From the NCBI GenBank assembly GCA_025463305.1, contig JAOBWK010000082.1, positions 1 to 64,000 on the forward strand: a stretch of DNA of 64,000 bases, given 5' to 3'. Made by a program: the position numbers and the translations under genes. The DNA is from Ilumatobacteraceae bacterium (GTDB lineage: Bacteria; Actinomycetota; Acidimicrobiia; Acidimicrobiales; Ilumatobacteraceae). Shown in pieces: positions 27,689 through 35,687 of the stretch. The stretch's first letter is position 1. Every line of letters starts with the position of its first letter. The notes under the pieces are model-generated. The model saw only the letters and a list, made by a program, of their open reading frames with translations, was not told the origin of the DNA and ran no database searches.

Positions 27689-28102
27689 GTCACCTCAATC
27701 GGGCCTGTTCGACCGCGATCGGGGGATACATGTTTGATACACCGCTGATACATGGCCCGGTCCTGCAGTCGTGGGATTTGCAAAACACCAGGTCAGAGCG
27801 TCGGAACGGAGAGATTTGAACTCTCGACCCCTGCTCCCAAACGCACCGACCACGCACAGGCACCGACGTCCGTCCAGGCGACGCCTCACGAGGCCGATCG
27901 TCCTGACACCCGGATCCGCTGGAGATCGGGGTCCGATGTGTGGGCGCAGTCGCATGGTCGGCGTCGGCGGGTCATGACCTCTTGCCAACGAAACGGTCGT
28001 GCACGTCGGTCCGCCACCGGCGAACGCGATCGTTGCTGGTGCCGGCGCGAGGGTACCCGGTCAGGCGATCGACGGGATCGCAGCGGACAGGCACCAACGG
28101 TC
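27689..28102. other. Gene-free element junction
   Basis: About 410 bp with no supported gene. It contains the integrase promoter region, with repeated GATACA elements at 27725-27752 (gatacatgtttgatacaccgc, interrupted, then tgatacatgg), and the tRNA fragment at 27801-27842. The remaining 260 bp up to the P450 gene show nothing recognisable. Confidence 0.6.
27801..27842 (-). other. tRNA-Pro 3' fragment, probable attachment-site core
   Basis: On the minus strand the sequence starts TTTGGGAGCAGG (anticodon loop TTTGGGA and 3' anticodon stem), continues through the T-arm GAGAG-TTCAAAT-CTCTC and ends with the acceptor strand CGTTCCG plus discriminator A. The loop TTTGGGA is that of tRNA-Pro(TGG). 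Bases to the right do not form the 5' half, so this is not a functional gene. Such 3' tRNA pieces starting in the anticodon loop are the standard scars of tyrosine-integrase insertion. The 3' end points to the integrase 113 bp away. Confidence 0.75.
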
Positions 28103-29299
28103 CTACGGCCAGACGAGGGGCACGGTGTCGAGACCGGAGACGGCTCCGACGTGCTCCGTGACAACTGCCTCATCGGCGAGTCGGAAGTCCGGGATGCGGC
28201 GCAGCCACTCCTCCAGCGCAATGCGAAGCTCGAGCCGGGCAAGGTGTGCCCCGACGCAGCGGTGAGGCCCCGCGCCGAACGCGAGATGTCGATTCGGCGT
28301 GCGGCCCAGGATCAGCGTGTCGGGATCGGGGAACTGTTGGGGGTCGCGTCCAGCTGATGCTGTGGAGTAGACGATGCGGTCGCCTTGCTTCATCGGGCAT
28401 CCTGCGAACTCAACGTCGCGCGTCACGACGCGTGCCCCCGTGGCGAGTGAGTACAAGCGAAGGAATTCTTCGTTCGCTTCGGGGATGAGTGATGGATCGT
28501 CGATCAATCGTTGGCGCAGCGCAGGGTCGAGCGCGAGGTGGTGCAATGAGTAGCCGATGATGTTGGCCACGGTGTCGAGGCCGGCGACGTAAAGCAGGAA
28601 GCCCATTGCGTAGAGCTCCATGTCGCCTATGGGCGCATTGTCGATCTCGGCAGCGACGAGGTGGCTGGCGAGGTCCTTCTGCGGTGCCTGGCGGCGGGCC
28701 GCGATGACGGCGGCGATGTCGCCGACGATCTCCATTGCAGCAATGGCCCGCTTGCTGCCGTCGGGATCGTCGTCCTTGGAGGTTTGGATCAGGCGATGAG
28801 CACGATCGAGGAACGCGTCGAGGTGCTCGACAGGGAGCCCCATCATCCGCAGGAAGACGGTCGTGGGGAACTTCATCGCGAAGTCGGCGACGACGTCGCA
28901 CTGGCCCTTGTCGGCGAAGGCGTCGATCAATTCGACGCAGAGCTGGCGGATGTCTGGTTCCATTCGTTCTGCGGCGCTCGGGGAGAACTCGGCCGAGAGC
29001 AGTCGGCGGTACTTGGTGTGCTCCGGCGGATCGAGCTCGACGGGCATGAGCTTGTGCGCGCTGTCGCCGATGGCCTGCACGGTGGAGCTGGAGAACGTCT
29101 CCCAGTCCTGCATCGCGGCGTGGTTGTCCGTATACGTCAACAAGTACCAGAGCGTGTAGTCGCCCGCCTTGTCGCTGCGGAACACGGGTGACTCCTCGCG
29201 GAGACGCTTCCATTCTCCTCGATGATCGGCGATCAGCGCTGCGTTGGAGTTGTGGTCGAAACCCTTGCGCAGTGGAACGGTGATTGGCTCGGTAGTCAT
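28103..29299 (-). CDS. Cytochrome P450
   Basis: A 398-residue soluble bacterial P450. It shows the heme-ligand loop FGAGPHRCVGAHLARLEL, the K-helix ExxR (EEFLRLYS) and the I-helix oxygen-activation motif (LYVAGLDTVAN). The start is ATG 29299 with AGAGG upstream. It would use ferredoxin partners not found in this window to hydroxylate a hydrophobic substrate, probably as the entry step of the pathway. It is transcribed divergently from a TetR regulator, with two palindromic operators in between, so control by that regulator is likely. The substrate cannot be told from sequence. Confidence 0.95.
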   Translation of the reverse strand: MTTEPITVPLRKGFDHNSNAALIADHRGEWKRLREESPVFRSDKAGDYTLWYLLTYTDNHAAMQDWETFSSSTVQAIGDSAHKLMPVELDPPEHTKYRRLLSAEFSPSAAERMEPDIRQLCVELIDAFADKGQCDVVADFAMKFPTTVFLRMMGLPVEHLDAFLDRAHRLIQTSKDDDPDGSKRAIAAMEIVGDIAAVIAARRQAPQKDLASHLVAAEIDNAPIGDMELYAMGFLLYVAGLDTVANIIGYSLHHLALDPALRQRLIDDPSLIPEANEEFLRLYSLATGARVVTRDVEFAGCPMKQGDRIVYSTASAGRDPQQFPDPDTLILGRTPNRHLAFGAGPHRCVGAHLARLELRIALEEWLRRIPDFRLADEAVVTEHVGAVSGLDTVPLVWP

Positions 29300-29372
29300 C
29301 GGGACCTCTCTGGCACTTCGGTGGCCGCACCCCACGGCATGGACACACTCTGACAGCGCCCAAGCCTGAAAT

Positions 29373-29386
29373 CAACTGTTCAGTTG
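29373..29386. promoter_or_regulatory. Operator 1 of the P450/TetR promoter
   Basis: A palindrome, CAACTGTTCAGTTG, with perfect 6-bp arms and a 2-bp centre. It is repeated 23 bp further on. It lies between the divergent P450 and TetR genes, the classic position for an autoregulating TetR repressor. Confidence 0.7.
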
Positions 29387-29395
29387 GAAACAGAT

Positions 29396-29409
29396 CAACT
29401 GTCCAGTTG
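29396..29409. promoter_or_regulatory. Operator 2 of the P450/TetR promoter
   Basis: A palindrome, CAACTGTCCAGTTG, with the same arms as operator 1. The surrounding 19 bp form a direct repeat of operator 1 with two differences. It ends 20 bp before the TetR start codon. Confidence 0.7.
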
Positions 29410-29429
29410 GGAACGTAGTATCGGAGATC

Positions 29430-29999
29430 GTGCCGCGCGATTCGACCGCTTCCAGAGCCCGGATTCTCGCGGCGGCGATCGACGAGTTTGCCGATCACGG
29501 GCTCGCCGGAGCTCGCGTCGACCGCATCGCTGCGCGTGCCGAGTGCAACAAGCAGCTCATCTACGAGTACTACGGCAATAAGGAGGGTGTGTTCGATGCT
29601 GCGATCGACTCGACGACGGCCCTTCTCGATGTGGCCGCCCCCTTCGATCCGAACGATCTGCCGGGGTTCGCCGTCGCGTTGTTCGATGTGATGGTCGAGC
29701 ATCCGCGACTGGCACGGCTCGTCCGGTGGCACGCCCTGGAGCGTCCAGGTGTGGCGGGCGCGTTGCCGTCACTGATGCGCACGAATCAATCTCACGTCCG
29801 AGCAGTGCGCGCCGCCCAACGGGAAGGGACCGTTTCGGACCGGCTCCCGGCGCGGCTGCTGATGGTCTTCATCCTCCGCCTGGTGCAGACCAACGAGGAT
29901 GAGCGTCTCGTGAACCGTGGCAAACCGCTGCCGCAAAAGCTCAAGCGTGAGGCACTGCGCGCCGCCGTGGAACAGCTCTGCGCCCCGACTCCTCGTTGA
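29430..29999 (+). CDS. TetR-family transcriptional regulator
   Basis: A 189-residue regulator starting at GTG 29430 (MPRDSTASRARILAAA). The N-terminal helix-turn-helix is AGARVDRIAARAECNKQLIYEYYGNKEGVF, a typical TetR recognition helix; residues beyond 60 form the ligand-binding and dimer domain. It is divergent from the P450 gene and downstream of a doubled palindrome, so it very probably represses itself and the P450, and releases DNA when a pathway metabolite binds. Confidence 0.92.
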   Translation: MPRDSTASRARILAAAIDEFADHGLAGARVDRIAARAECNKQLIYEYYGNKEGVFDAAIDSTTALLDVAAPFDPNDLPGFAVALFDVMVEHPRLARLVRWHALERPGVAGALPSLMRTNQSHVRAVRAAQREGTVSDRLPARLLMVFILRLVQTNEDERLVNRGKPLPQKLKREALRAAVEQLCAPTPR

Positions 30000-30063
30000 C
30001 GCGAGCAAGCGTCGGCGTGATGTTCTCAGATGTCTGCGAGGTTCCGCCCGGGTCGGTCGTCGC

Positions 30064-31620
30064 TCACGAGCTCTGCGCTTCTTCGCGCTTCGTCACGGTG
30101 GCCCAATGCCCGTCGCCGCTCGCGTAGCGGTCGATGAGCAGGCGTTTGGCGAGCTTGCCAGTAGGCAGGCGAGGCAGCTCATCGACGAAGTCGATCGTGC
30201 GTGGGCATTTGAAGCGGGCGAGACGTGCGTGGCAGTAGTCGATCAGCTCATCGGCGAGAGCCTCACTTGGGTGTTGTCCGTCGGCGAGTTGGATCACGGC
30301 CTTGACCTCCTCGCCGAGGTCGGCGTTCGCCACGCCGATGACGGCGACATCGGCGACGGTCGGATGCATGGTGAGGACGTCCTCGATCTCCTGCGGGTAG
30401 ATGTTGACGCCGCCGGCGATGATCATGTGGCTCTTGCGGTCGGTGAGGTACAGATAGTCGTCTGCATCGACGTAGCCGACATCTCCGAGCGTGCTCCAAC
30501 CATGTCGGTCGTGCGAGTCGGCGGTCTTGGCCGGATCGTTGTGGTATTCGAAATCTCCGCCGCCTTCGAAGTAGACGGTACCGACCGACCCGACATCGAC
30601 GTTGTCGCCGTCATCGTCGACGATGTGGACCGAGCCGAGCAGCGGCCGTCCGACTGATCCCGGGTGATCAAGCCAGTTTTTCGACGAGATCGCGCAGAAC
30701 CCGTTGCCCTCGCTGCCGGCGTAAAACTCGTCGATGATCGGGCCCCACCAGTCGATCATCGCCCGTTTGACGTCCACCGGACACGGAGCGGCCGCGTGCA
30801 CCGCCACGCGGAGGCTGCTGACATCCGCAGCAACCCGAACTGTTGACGGGAGTTTGAGCATCCTCACGAACATCGTCGGCACGAATTGAGCGTTGGTGAC
30901 GCGATGGTCGCGGATCAGGTCGAGGGCTCGCTGCGGGTCGAAGGACTCCATCACGATCGACGTCCCGCCGAGTCGCTGGGTCTCCATCGACCAGGCCAAC
31001 GGGGCGGCATGGTACAGCGGGGCCGGGCTGAGGTAGATGCTGTCGGCGTCGAACCGGTAGAGCCGCTGCATGAGCCCGGCCAGTGATCCGCTCGTCGGGA
31101 ACGGCTGGCCGGAGAGGGGTCGAACGATCCCCTTGGGTCGGCCAGTGGTGCCCGACGAGTAGAACATCGCCGCACCCTCCATCTCTGGCGCAGCAGGATC
31201 GCCGGACGTGGCATCGATGAGGTCGAGCAGTGTTTCGAACGCGCCGAACGATTCGTCGACGCTGAACAGCCGGACGTCTGGCTGCAGCGTCGAGGCAACA
31301 CTGCCGGCGAGGTCCGCCAGGGAGCAACAGGAGAACAGGACCCGGGCTCCGCAGTCGCGAACGATGTAGGCGGCCTCGTCCGCAGTCAGGTGCCAGTTGA
31401 CCGGGGTGTAGTACAGACCGCTCCGTTGCGCCGCCCACGCGACCTCGAAGTAGTGGTGGGTGTTGCCGAGCAGGATCGCGATGTGGTCGCCGGCTCGCAG
31501 GCCATGATCGTGGAGCAATCGGGCGATCGCTCGTGAGCGGTCACCCAGTTCGCGATGTGTGATCGTCTCGCTGGTCGACGGTACGACGACGGCCGGTCGA
31601 TCCGATTCGAAGATTGGCAT
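30064..31620 (-). CDS. AMP-forming acyl-CoA ligase (1)
   Basis: A 518-residue member of the adenylate-forming (ANL) superfamily. The P-loop-like A3 motif is MFYSSGTTGRPKG, the A5-like region is EFYAGSEGN, the A8 hinge is YLTDRKSHMIIAGG and the catalytic lysine is in LPTGKLAKRLL. It activates a carboxylic acid to an acyl-CoA through an acyl-AMP. The ATG at 31620 overlaps the stop of the upstream crotonase gene (TGATG), so the two are coupled; longer upstream frames are shadow. It resembles fatty-acid or steroid-side-chain CoA ligases in length. Substrate unknown. Confidence 0.92.
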   Translation of the reverse strand: MPIFESDRPAVVVPSTSETITHRELGDRSRAIARLLHDHGLRAGDHIAILLGNTHHYFEVAWAAQRSGLYYTPVNWHLTADEAAYIVRDCGARVLFSCCSLADLAGSVASTLQPDVRLFSVDESFGAFETLLDLIDATSGDPAAPEMEGAAMFYSSGTTGRPKGIVRPLSGQPFPTSGSLAGLMQRLYRFDADSIYLSPAPLYHAAPLAWSMETQRLGGTSIVMESFDPQRALDLIRDHRVTNAQFVPTMFVRMLKLPSTVRVAADVSSLRVAVHAAAPCPVDVKRAMIDWWGPIIDEFYAGSEGNGFCAISSKNWLDHPGSVGRPLLGSVHIVDDDGDNVDVGSVGTVYFEGGGDFEYHNDPAKTADSHDRHGWSTLGDVGYVDADDYLYLTDRKSHMIIAGGVNIYPQEIEDVLTMHPTVADVAVIGVANADLGEEVKAVIQLADGQHPSEALADELIDYCHARLARFKCPRTIDFVDELPRLPTGKLAKRLLIDRYASGDGHWATVTKREEAQSS

Positions 31621-32441
31621 CAGTCGCGGCTCTGGAAGTCCGGCTCGCGTTTGTCCAGCCAGGCGCGCACGGCTTCTTTGTGGTCTGGCGTTCGTCCGGA
31701 TTCCACCATCCGCCGCGATTCGTCGACGAGCGCTGTAGAGAGTGGCTCGACGAGTGCTTGACGGACGTTGGCCTTCATGAGCGCAATGGCGTCTCGTGGG
31801 CCGGCTGCGAACGGCGCCGCCCACCGCCTCCAGGCAGCGGCGAAGTCGTCACTGTCGTCGACGTGGTTGGCGAGGCCCAGGCGTAGGGCTTCGTGGGCGC
31901 CGAGCGCCGTGTTCGCGGCAAGGATCTCGATCGCCTTCGATGGGCCGAGCAGCCGAGTCAGGAACCACGTCCCGCCGAAGTCGCCGGAGAAGGCCAGTCG
32001 TCCCCATCCTGGGATCAGCTTCGCCGTCGACGACAGGATGCGCATGTCGCAGGCAAGTGCGAGGGACAGTCCAGCGCCCACCGCTCCACCGTTGACTGCG
32101 GCGATCGTGAGCTTCCGATTCTCGTGGAGGAGCCTGGCGATCTGCGCATCGTCGAGGAGAGCAGCTGCAGCGTCGTCGATCGACGGGCGTGGGCCTGCAT
32201 CACGGCTGCGCCCGTCGCGCACGTCGCCGCCGGCGCAGAAGCCATCGCCGGCCCCGGTGATGACGATGCAGCCGACATTGTCGGCGTTGGCGAAGTCGAC
32301 GAGTGCGGCCTTGATCGGCTCGTACATGTCCCGGTGGAGCGCGTTGCGGCGTTCGGGTCGGTTGAGGGTGATGACTCCGAGCCCGTCCTCGACGTGGATC
32401 GCCACGACATCGGTGCCGGACTCGATCGTTCGGTCTCGCAT
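31620..32441 (-). CDS. Crotonase-fold protein lacking both hydratase glutamates
   Basis: A 273-residue enoyl-CoA hydratase/isomerase family protein. The CoA and oxyanion-hole motifs are present (CAGGDVRDG; NGGAVGAGLSLALACD). The two glutamates that perform hydration in rat ECH (E144, E164) align with Ser138 and Trp146 here, so a plain hydratase reaction is unlikely; an isomerase, hydrolase or C-C lyase role is possible. The ATG at 32441 is supported by AAAGGGGA upstream. It heads an operon with acyl-CoA ligase 1. An AAATA-N6-TATTT operator lies about 30 bp upstream, shared with the divergent SDR gene. Confidence 0.88.
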   Translation of the reverse strand: MRDRTIESGTDVVAIHVEDGLGVITLNRPERRNALHRDMYEPIKAALVDFANADNVGCIVITGAGDGFCAGGDVRDGRSRDAGPRPSIDDAAAALLDDAQIARLLHENRKLTIAAVNGGAVGAGLSLALACDMRILSSTAKLIPGWGRLAFSGDFGGTWFLTRLLGPSKAIEILAANTALGAHEALRLGLANHVDDSDDFAAAWRRWAAPFAAGPRDAIALMKANVRQALVEPLSTALVDESRRMVESGRTPDHKEAVRAWLDKREPDFQSRD

Positions 32442-32472
32442 GTGCCGTTCCCCTTTCGCCAGCCGCTGCGAC

Positions 32473-32490
32473 AAATATAGGTGAATATTT
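32473..32490. promoter_or_regulatory. Shared catabolic operator, site a
   Basis: AAATAT-AGGTGA-ATATTT is a perfect 6-bp inverted repeat. It lies between the divergent crotonase (minus) and SDR (plus) genes and overlaps AT-rich -10-like boxes on both strands. It is one of seven related sites in the island. Confidence 0.6.
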
Positions 32491-32586
32491 ACGGTGGTGT
32501 CCATCGCTGGCTCGACTTCCATCGAATCAGGTCACTACTTTGGCGGGGTACGCGCTCCGGTGGGGCGCAGCGGATGAGGAGTGGCA

Positions 32587-33348
32587 GTGGATATCTCGGG
32601 TTCGGTGGCAGTGGTGGTGGGTGGTGCGTCTGGCATGGCTCGGGCAACCGCAGAGCGGCTCGCGTCGATGGGTGCGCGCGTCGCGATCTTGGACCTGCCG
32701 GGCACGAAGGGTCGGGAAGTGGCCGACGCGATCGGCGGAACCTTCCACGAGTGCAACGTGCTCGACGACGCACTGGTGGAGTCGTCGCTTGCCGCAGCTG
32801 TTGAAGCGCACGGCGCGATCCACATCGCGGTGAACACCGCCGGCGGTGGCAAGGCAGCCAAGACTGTCGGCAAGGAGGGTGCCCACGCCATCGACCTGTT
32901 CCGGTGGACGATCGAGCTCAACCTGATCGGCACGTTCAACCTCAACCGGCTGCAGGCCGAGCACATGAGCCGCAACGAACCGAACGCGGACGGCGAGCGT
33001 GGCGTCATCATCGACACGGCATCGATTGCCGCGTTCGAGGGTCAGATCGGGCAGGTCGCGTACTCGGCGGCCAAGGGTGGCATCGCGGCGATGATGTTGA
33101 CGATGGCTCGGGATCTGGGCAGCCTCGGCATCAGGGCGGTCGCGATTGCTCCCAGTCTGTTCTCGACCGGGATCACGGCGGGCATTCCGGAGGAGTTCGC
33201 GGACGTGCTGGTCAAGGATGCGGCATTTCCGAAGCGGATGGGCCGTCCGGACGAGTACGCCAAGCTGGCCGTCGCGATCATCGAGAACCCGATGCTCAAC
33301 GGTGGAACGATCCGCCTCGATGCCGGGCAGCGATTCGCACCCCGGTGA
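32587..33348 (+). CDS. Short-chain dehydrogenase, 3-hydroxyacyl-CoA dehydrogenase type
   Basis: A 253-residue SDR. The cofactor motif is GGASGMA near the N-terminus, NTAGGG follows, and the catalytic residues are in DTASIAAFEG (Ser) and YSAAKGG (Tyr, Lys). The stretch resembles type II 3-hydroxyacyl-CoA dehydrogenases (HSD17B10-like), which oxidise 3-hydroxyacyl-CoA with NAD. GTG 32587 is preferred over GTG 32581 because GAGGAG lies five bases before it. It is divergent from the crotonase gene, with a shared operator between. It ends 27 bp from the convergent acyl-CoA dehydrogenase gene. Confidence 0.88.
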   Translation: MDISGSVAVVVGGASGMARATAERLASMGARVAILDLPGTKGREVADAIGGTFHECNVLDDALVESSLAAAVEAHGAIHIAVNTAGGGKAAKTVGKEGAHAIDLFRWTIELNLIGTFNLNRLQAEHMSRNEPNADGERGVIIDTASIAAFEGQIGQVAYSAAKGGIAAMMLTMARDLGSLGIRAVAIAPSLFSTGITAGIPEEFADVLVKDAAFPKRMGRPDEYAKLAVAIIENPMLNGGTIRLDAGQRFAPR

Positions 33349-33375
33349 CCAACGGCCGCACAGACCACGAGAACG

Positions 33376-34527
33376 TCAGCGGGGTTCGCGGGGTAGGCCG
33401 AGGTTGCGCTCGCCGATGAGGTTCTTCATGACTTCGGTCGTTCCGCCCGCAATGGTTGCCGCCCGGCTGCGGAGGAGCTGCTCGGCCGCCGCGTCGGCTC
33501 CACCTGCGATGAGGGCTGGACCGGCGAGGTCGGCGTTGACCTCCGCGTACTCGACCGAGAGCTTCGACCACGCCAGTTTGATCAGCGAGGAGACGGATCC
33601 GGGACCGTTCACGACTTCGGCAAGGCTGCGCTGGCCCATCCACCCGAGGATCCGCCCGCGGACGTAGGTGTCGACCGCGCGCTGGCGGAGCGCCGACGAC
33701 GCTGATGCCATCGGCGCTGAGTGGATCATCGCGGACACGTCGTCGACGAGTTGTCCGCTGACGCTGATCACCCCGGCGCGTTCGAAGCCGAGCGTGGCCA
33801 TGGTGACCCGCCAGCCTTCGTGGAGTGGCCCGAGCAAGGCCGATCCGGGGACGGAGACGTCTTCGAAGAAGAGCTCCGCGAACTCCGCTTCACCGTTCAT
33901 CTGCTTGATCGGTCGGCGACTGATGCCGGAAGTGTCGAGCGGCACCAACAACGCAGAGATGCCCTTGTGCTTCGGTGCTTCGGGATCCGTGCGGGCGAGC
34001 AGCATGCAGTGCGTGGCATCGAGCCCGATCGACGTCCAGACCTTCTGCCCGTTGATGACGAATCCGTCGTCGGTGATGTCGGCGCGACACCGCAGGCTGC
34101 CGAGATCGCTCCCTGCGTCGGGTTCGCTGAAGCCCTGGCACCAGAATTCGCGACCTTCGGCGATCGCTGCGAGGTGGCGGCGCTGCTCCGCCGTACCGAC
34201 TGCGGCGATGGTCGGGCCGACGTTGTTGACGCCGAACACGGCGATTCGCCGGGGTGCATCGACATGGGCGAACTCCGCGTCACAGGCGAGCTGGTCGAGA
34301 ACGCCGAGCCCTTGACCGCCGATGTCGACTGGCCAGGCGGGTGCACCCCACCCTGCGGCGCCCAATGCCTGCTGGAAATCGACGAGCGCAGGCCACTCGC
34401 GGCTCTGACCCCAACGGTTGCGGTGCGCCGACATGACGGTGGCGAGCACGGCGCGGAATCGCTCCGCCGGCCGCTGGGCGTCGTCTGCGGATGTCAGCGA
34501 TGAACTCGGGGCATCGATCGTGGTCAT
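33376..34527 (-). CDS. Acyl-CoA dehydrogenase (1)
   Basis: A 383-residue flavoprotein of the acyl-CoA dehydrogenase family. Diagnostic motifs are FWCQGFSEPDAGSDLGSL, NGQKVWTS and the C-terminal ATIAGGTTEVMKNLIGERNLGLPR, all contacting FAD or the acyl chain. The family oxidises acyl-CoA to enoyl-CoA. Members of this subgroup (RxFSEPxAGSD with a late GGTTE) often act on branched or cyclic substrates, sometimes as heterotetramers. ATG 34527 overlaps the stop of the HAD-like gene as ATGA, so they are co-translated. Confidence 0.93.
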   Translation of the reverse strand: MTTIDAPSSSLTSADDAQRPAERFRAVLATVMSAHRNRWGQSREWPALVDFQQALGAAGWGAPAWPVDIGGQGLGVLDQLACDAEFAHVDAPRRIAVFGVNNVGPTIAAVGTAEQRRHLAAIAEGREFWCQGFSEPDAGSDLGSLRCRADITDDGFVINGQKVWTSIGLDATHCMLLARTDPEAPKHKGISALLVPLDTSGISRRPIKQMNGEAEFAELFFEDVSVPGSALLGPLHEGWRVTMATLGFERAGVISVSGQLVDDVSAMIHSAPMASASSALRQRAVDTYVRGRILGWMGQRSLAEVVNGPGSVSSLIKLAWSKLSVEYAEVNADLAGPALIAGGADAAAEQLLRSRAATIAGGTTEVMKNLIGERNLGLPREPR

Positions 34528-34976
34528 GGGGTTCCTTGGAAATGAGTGGTGGTGGGGCGACGACGTAGAGACGTCGCGAAAGCCAATGGCTCGGACAGGC
34601 CTCGGTCGTGCGGGTTGGCACGCAGGTAGGGAAAGACCGTGAACGTTCGCCCAACCGCCGGCAGCTGGGCGGGCTGGTCGTCAACGCAGATCGTGTGCTC
34701 GAGATCGAGCCTGTGAGGCAGCGACCATCGACCGCATGCGTCGATGTCCTTCGGATGGAAGGAGTCGACGGCGTCGTGAAGCCCATGACGGGAGATGACG
34801 GCCTGCGCATGGGCGATCCCGCCCGCGCTCCAGACGGCGATCGCGCCGCGAGCCTGCCGGACGGCTTCGAACAGGTCGATCACCAGAGGTCGGAGGTGTT
34901 GCGCATCGAAGGAGTCGACGAGGGTGCCGTCGATGTCGAACAGCCACTGGTCGTTCGGGCTGGCCGGGCGCGTCAC
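34524..34976 (-). CDS. Small HAD-like hydrolase
   Basis: A 150-residue HAD-superfamily protein with motif I DIDGTLVDS at residues 14-22, a Ser/Thr stretch (VWSAGG) as motif II and CVDDQP as motif IV. It lacks a sizeable cap domain, so it acts on a large or exposed phosphorylated substrate, or is structural. It starts at GTG 34976. An ideal -10 box, TACTAT, lies seven bases ahead of that codon, so the mRNA is probably leaderless. It is coupled to acyl-CoA dehydrogenase 1 by an ATGA overlap, an unusual pairing. Function unknown. Confidence 0.8.
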   Translation of the reverse strand: MTRPASPNDQWLFDIDGTLVDSFDAQHLRPLVIDLFEAVRQARGAIAVWSAGGIAHAQAVISRHGLHDAVDSFHPKDIDACGRWSLPHRLDLEHTICVDDQPAQLPAVGRTFTVFPYLRANPHDRGLSEPLAFATSLRRRPTTTHFQGTP

Positions 34977-34981
34977 AAACT

Positions 34982-34997
34982 AAATAGTAACCTCTTT
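34982..34997. promoter_or_regulatory. Shared catabolic operator, site b
   Basis: AAATA-GTAACC-TCTTT, imperfect on the right arm. It overlaps the 3' end of the TetR gene and sits 6-21 bp upstream of the HAD gene start, covering its TACTAT -10 box. It would control the HAD/acyl-CoA dehydrogenase pair separately from the upstream genes. Confidence 0.6.
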
Positions 34998-35655
34998 ATC
35001 GAGCGGCATCGGCACCGAGGGCTCGAAAGCAGAACTGCTGGACGGTGTCGGCCGCGATCCGTTCGGAGGCGGGGTGGGCTGCGAACGCGCCGAGCCCAGC
35101 CACATCGAACACCACCGCGGCGACCATGGCGGCCGAGGAGGCGGCGTCGAGTGTGGCGTAGGTGCCGTCGTCGATGCCGCGAGCGATCGCTGCCTGGAGC
35201 GGGGCGAGGAGCATGGCCCGGGACTCTCGCGCGACCGCTTGGGAACCTTCGGCACGGTTGGCGACGATCGAGCCCAAGACCGTGACTCGCTCCGCTTTCG
35301 GCCGAACCCGACGGAAGCCGAGGATCTCCTCGATCCACGTCCCGACCGCCTCGCGAGCGCTCGCCGACTGTTGGACTTTGTCGGTCAGGCGTGCCGAAGC
35401 TCGGACCGCGTCGCGTCGGTACATCGCGCACAGGAGTTGGTCCTTGGATTGGAAGTGGCGGTAGAACGACCGGGTCGAGATGCCCGCGGAGGCAAGGATG
35501 TCGCTGACGGCAACCTGTCCGTCGCTGCTGTCGCGAACCGCTGCGTAGGCCGCATCGAAGATGAGCTCGCGTTCGACGTCGGCGTCATGGCGGCGGGGCC
35601 GGCCGACCGAGCGTTTGGGCGGGGACGTCTCGCCATTGATGGGAGTCGCGTGCAT
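34996..35655 (-). CDS. TetR-family transcriptional regulator
   Basis: A 219-residue regulator. An N-terminal basic linker (KRSVGRPRRHDADVER) precedes the helix-turn-helix QVAVSDILASAGISTRSFYRHFQSKDQLL. The rest is the ligand and dimer domain. It lies between the amidohydrolase and HAD genes on one strand. It is the only regulator gene inside the minus-strand run that contains operator site b, which makes it a candidate for binding the shared AAATA-N6-TATTT operator; this is unproven. The ATG at 35655 has no obvious nearby ribosome-binding site. Confidence 0.9.
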   Translation of the reverse strand: MHATPINGETSPPKRSVGRPRRHDADVERELIFDAAYAAVRDSSDGQVAVSDILASAGISTRSFYRHFQSKDQLLCAMYRRDAVRASARLTDKVQQSASAREAVGTWIEEILGFRRVRPKAERVTVLGSIVANRAEGSQAVARESRAMLLAPLQAAIARGIDDGTYATLDAASSAAMVAAVVFDVAGLGAFAAHPASERIAADTVQQFCFRALGADAAR

Positions 35656-35687
35656 CTCGCGGACCGTACTCGAGACGTTGAACGGGT

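Larger units (their letters stand above)
26129..27842 (-). mobile_element. Integrase-excisionase module next to a tRNA fragment
   Basis: The module comprises a tRNA-Pro 3' fragment, a frameshifted tyrosine integrase and an excisionase-like gene, all in one orientation. This is the usual recombination end of an actinobacterial integrative element. The far end of this older element was not located; it would lie to the left and should carry another copy of the tRNA-derived core. Confidence 0.6.

Noticed and set aside
27801..27900. A complete tRNA gene at the integrase junction
   Set aside because: No D-arm, 5' anticodon stem or 5' acceptor strand can be formed from the adjacent bases.
27752..28357. 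Plus-strand open frame containing GTERFELSTP
   Set aside because: This is the familiar false translation of a tRNA 3' end, here the tRNA-Pro fragment.
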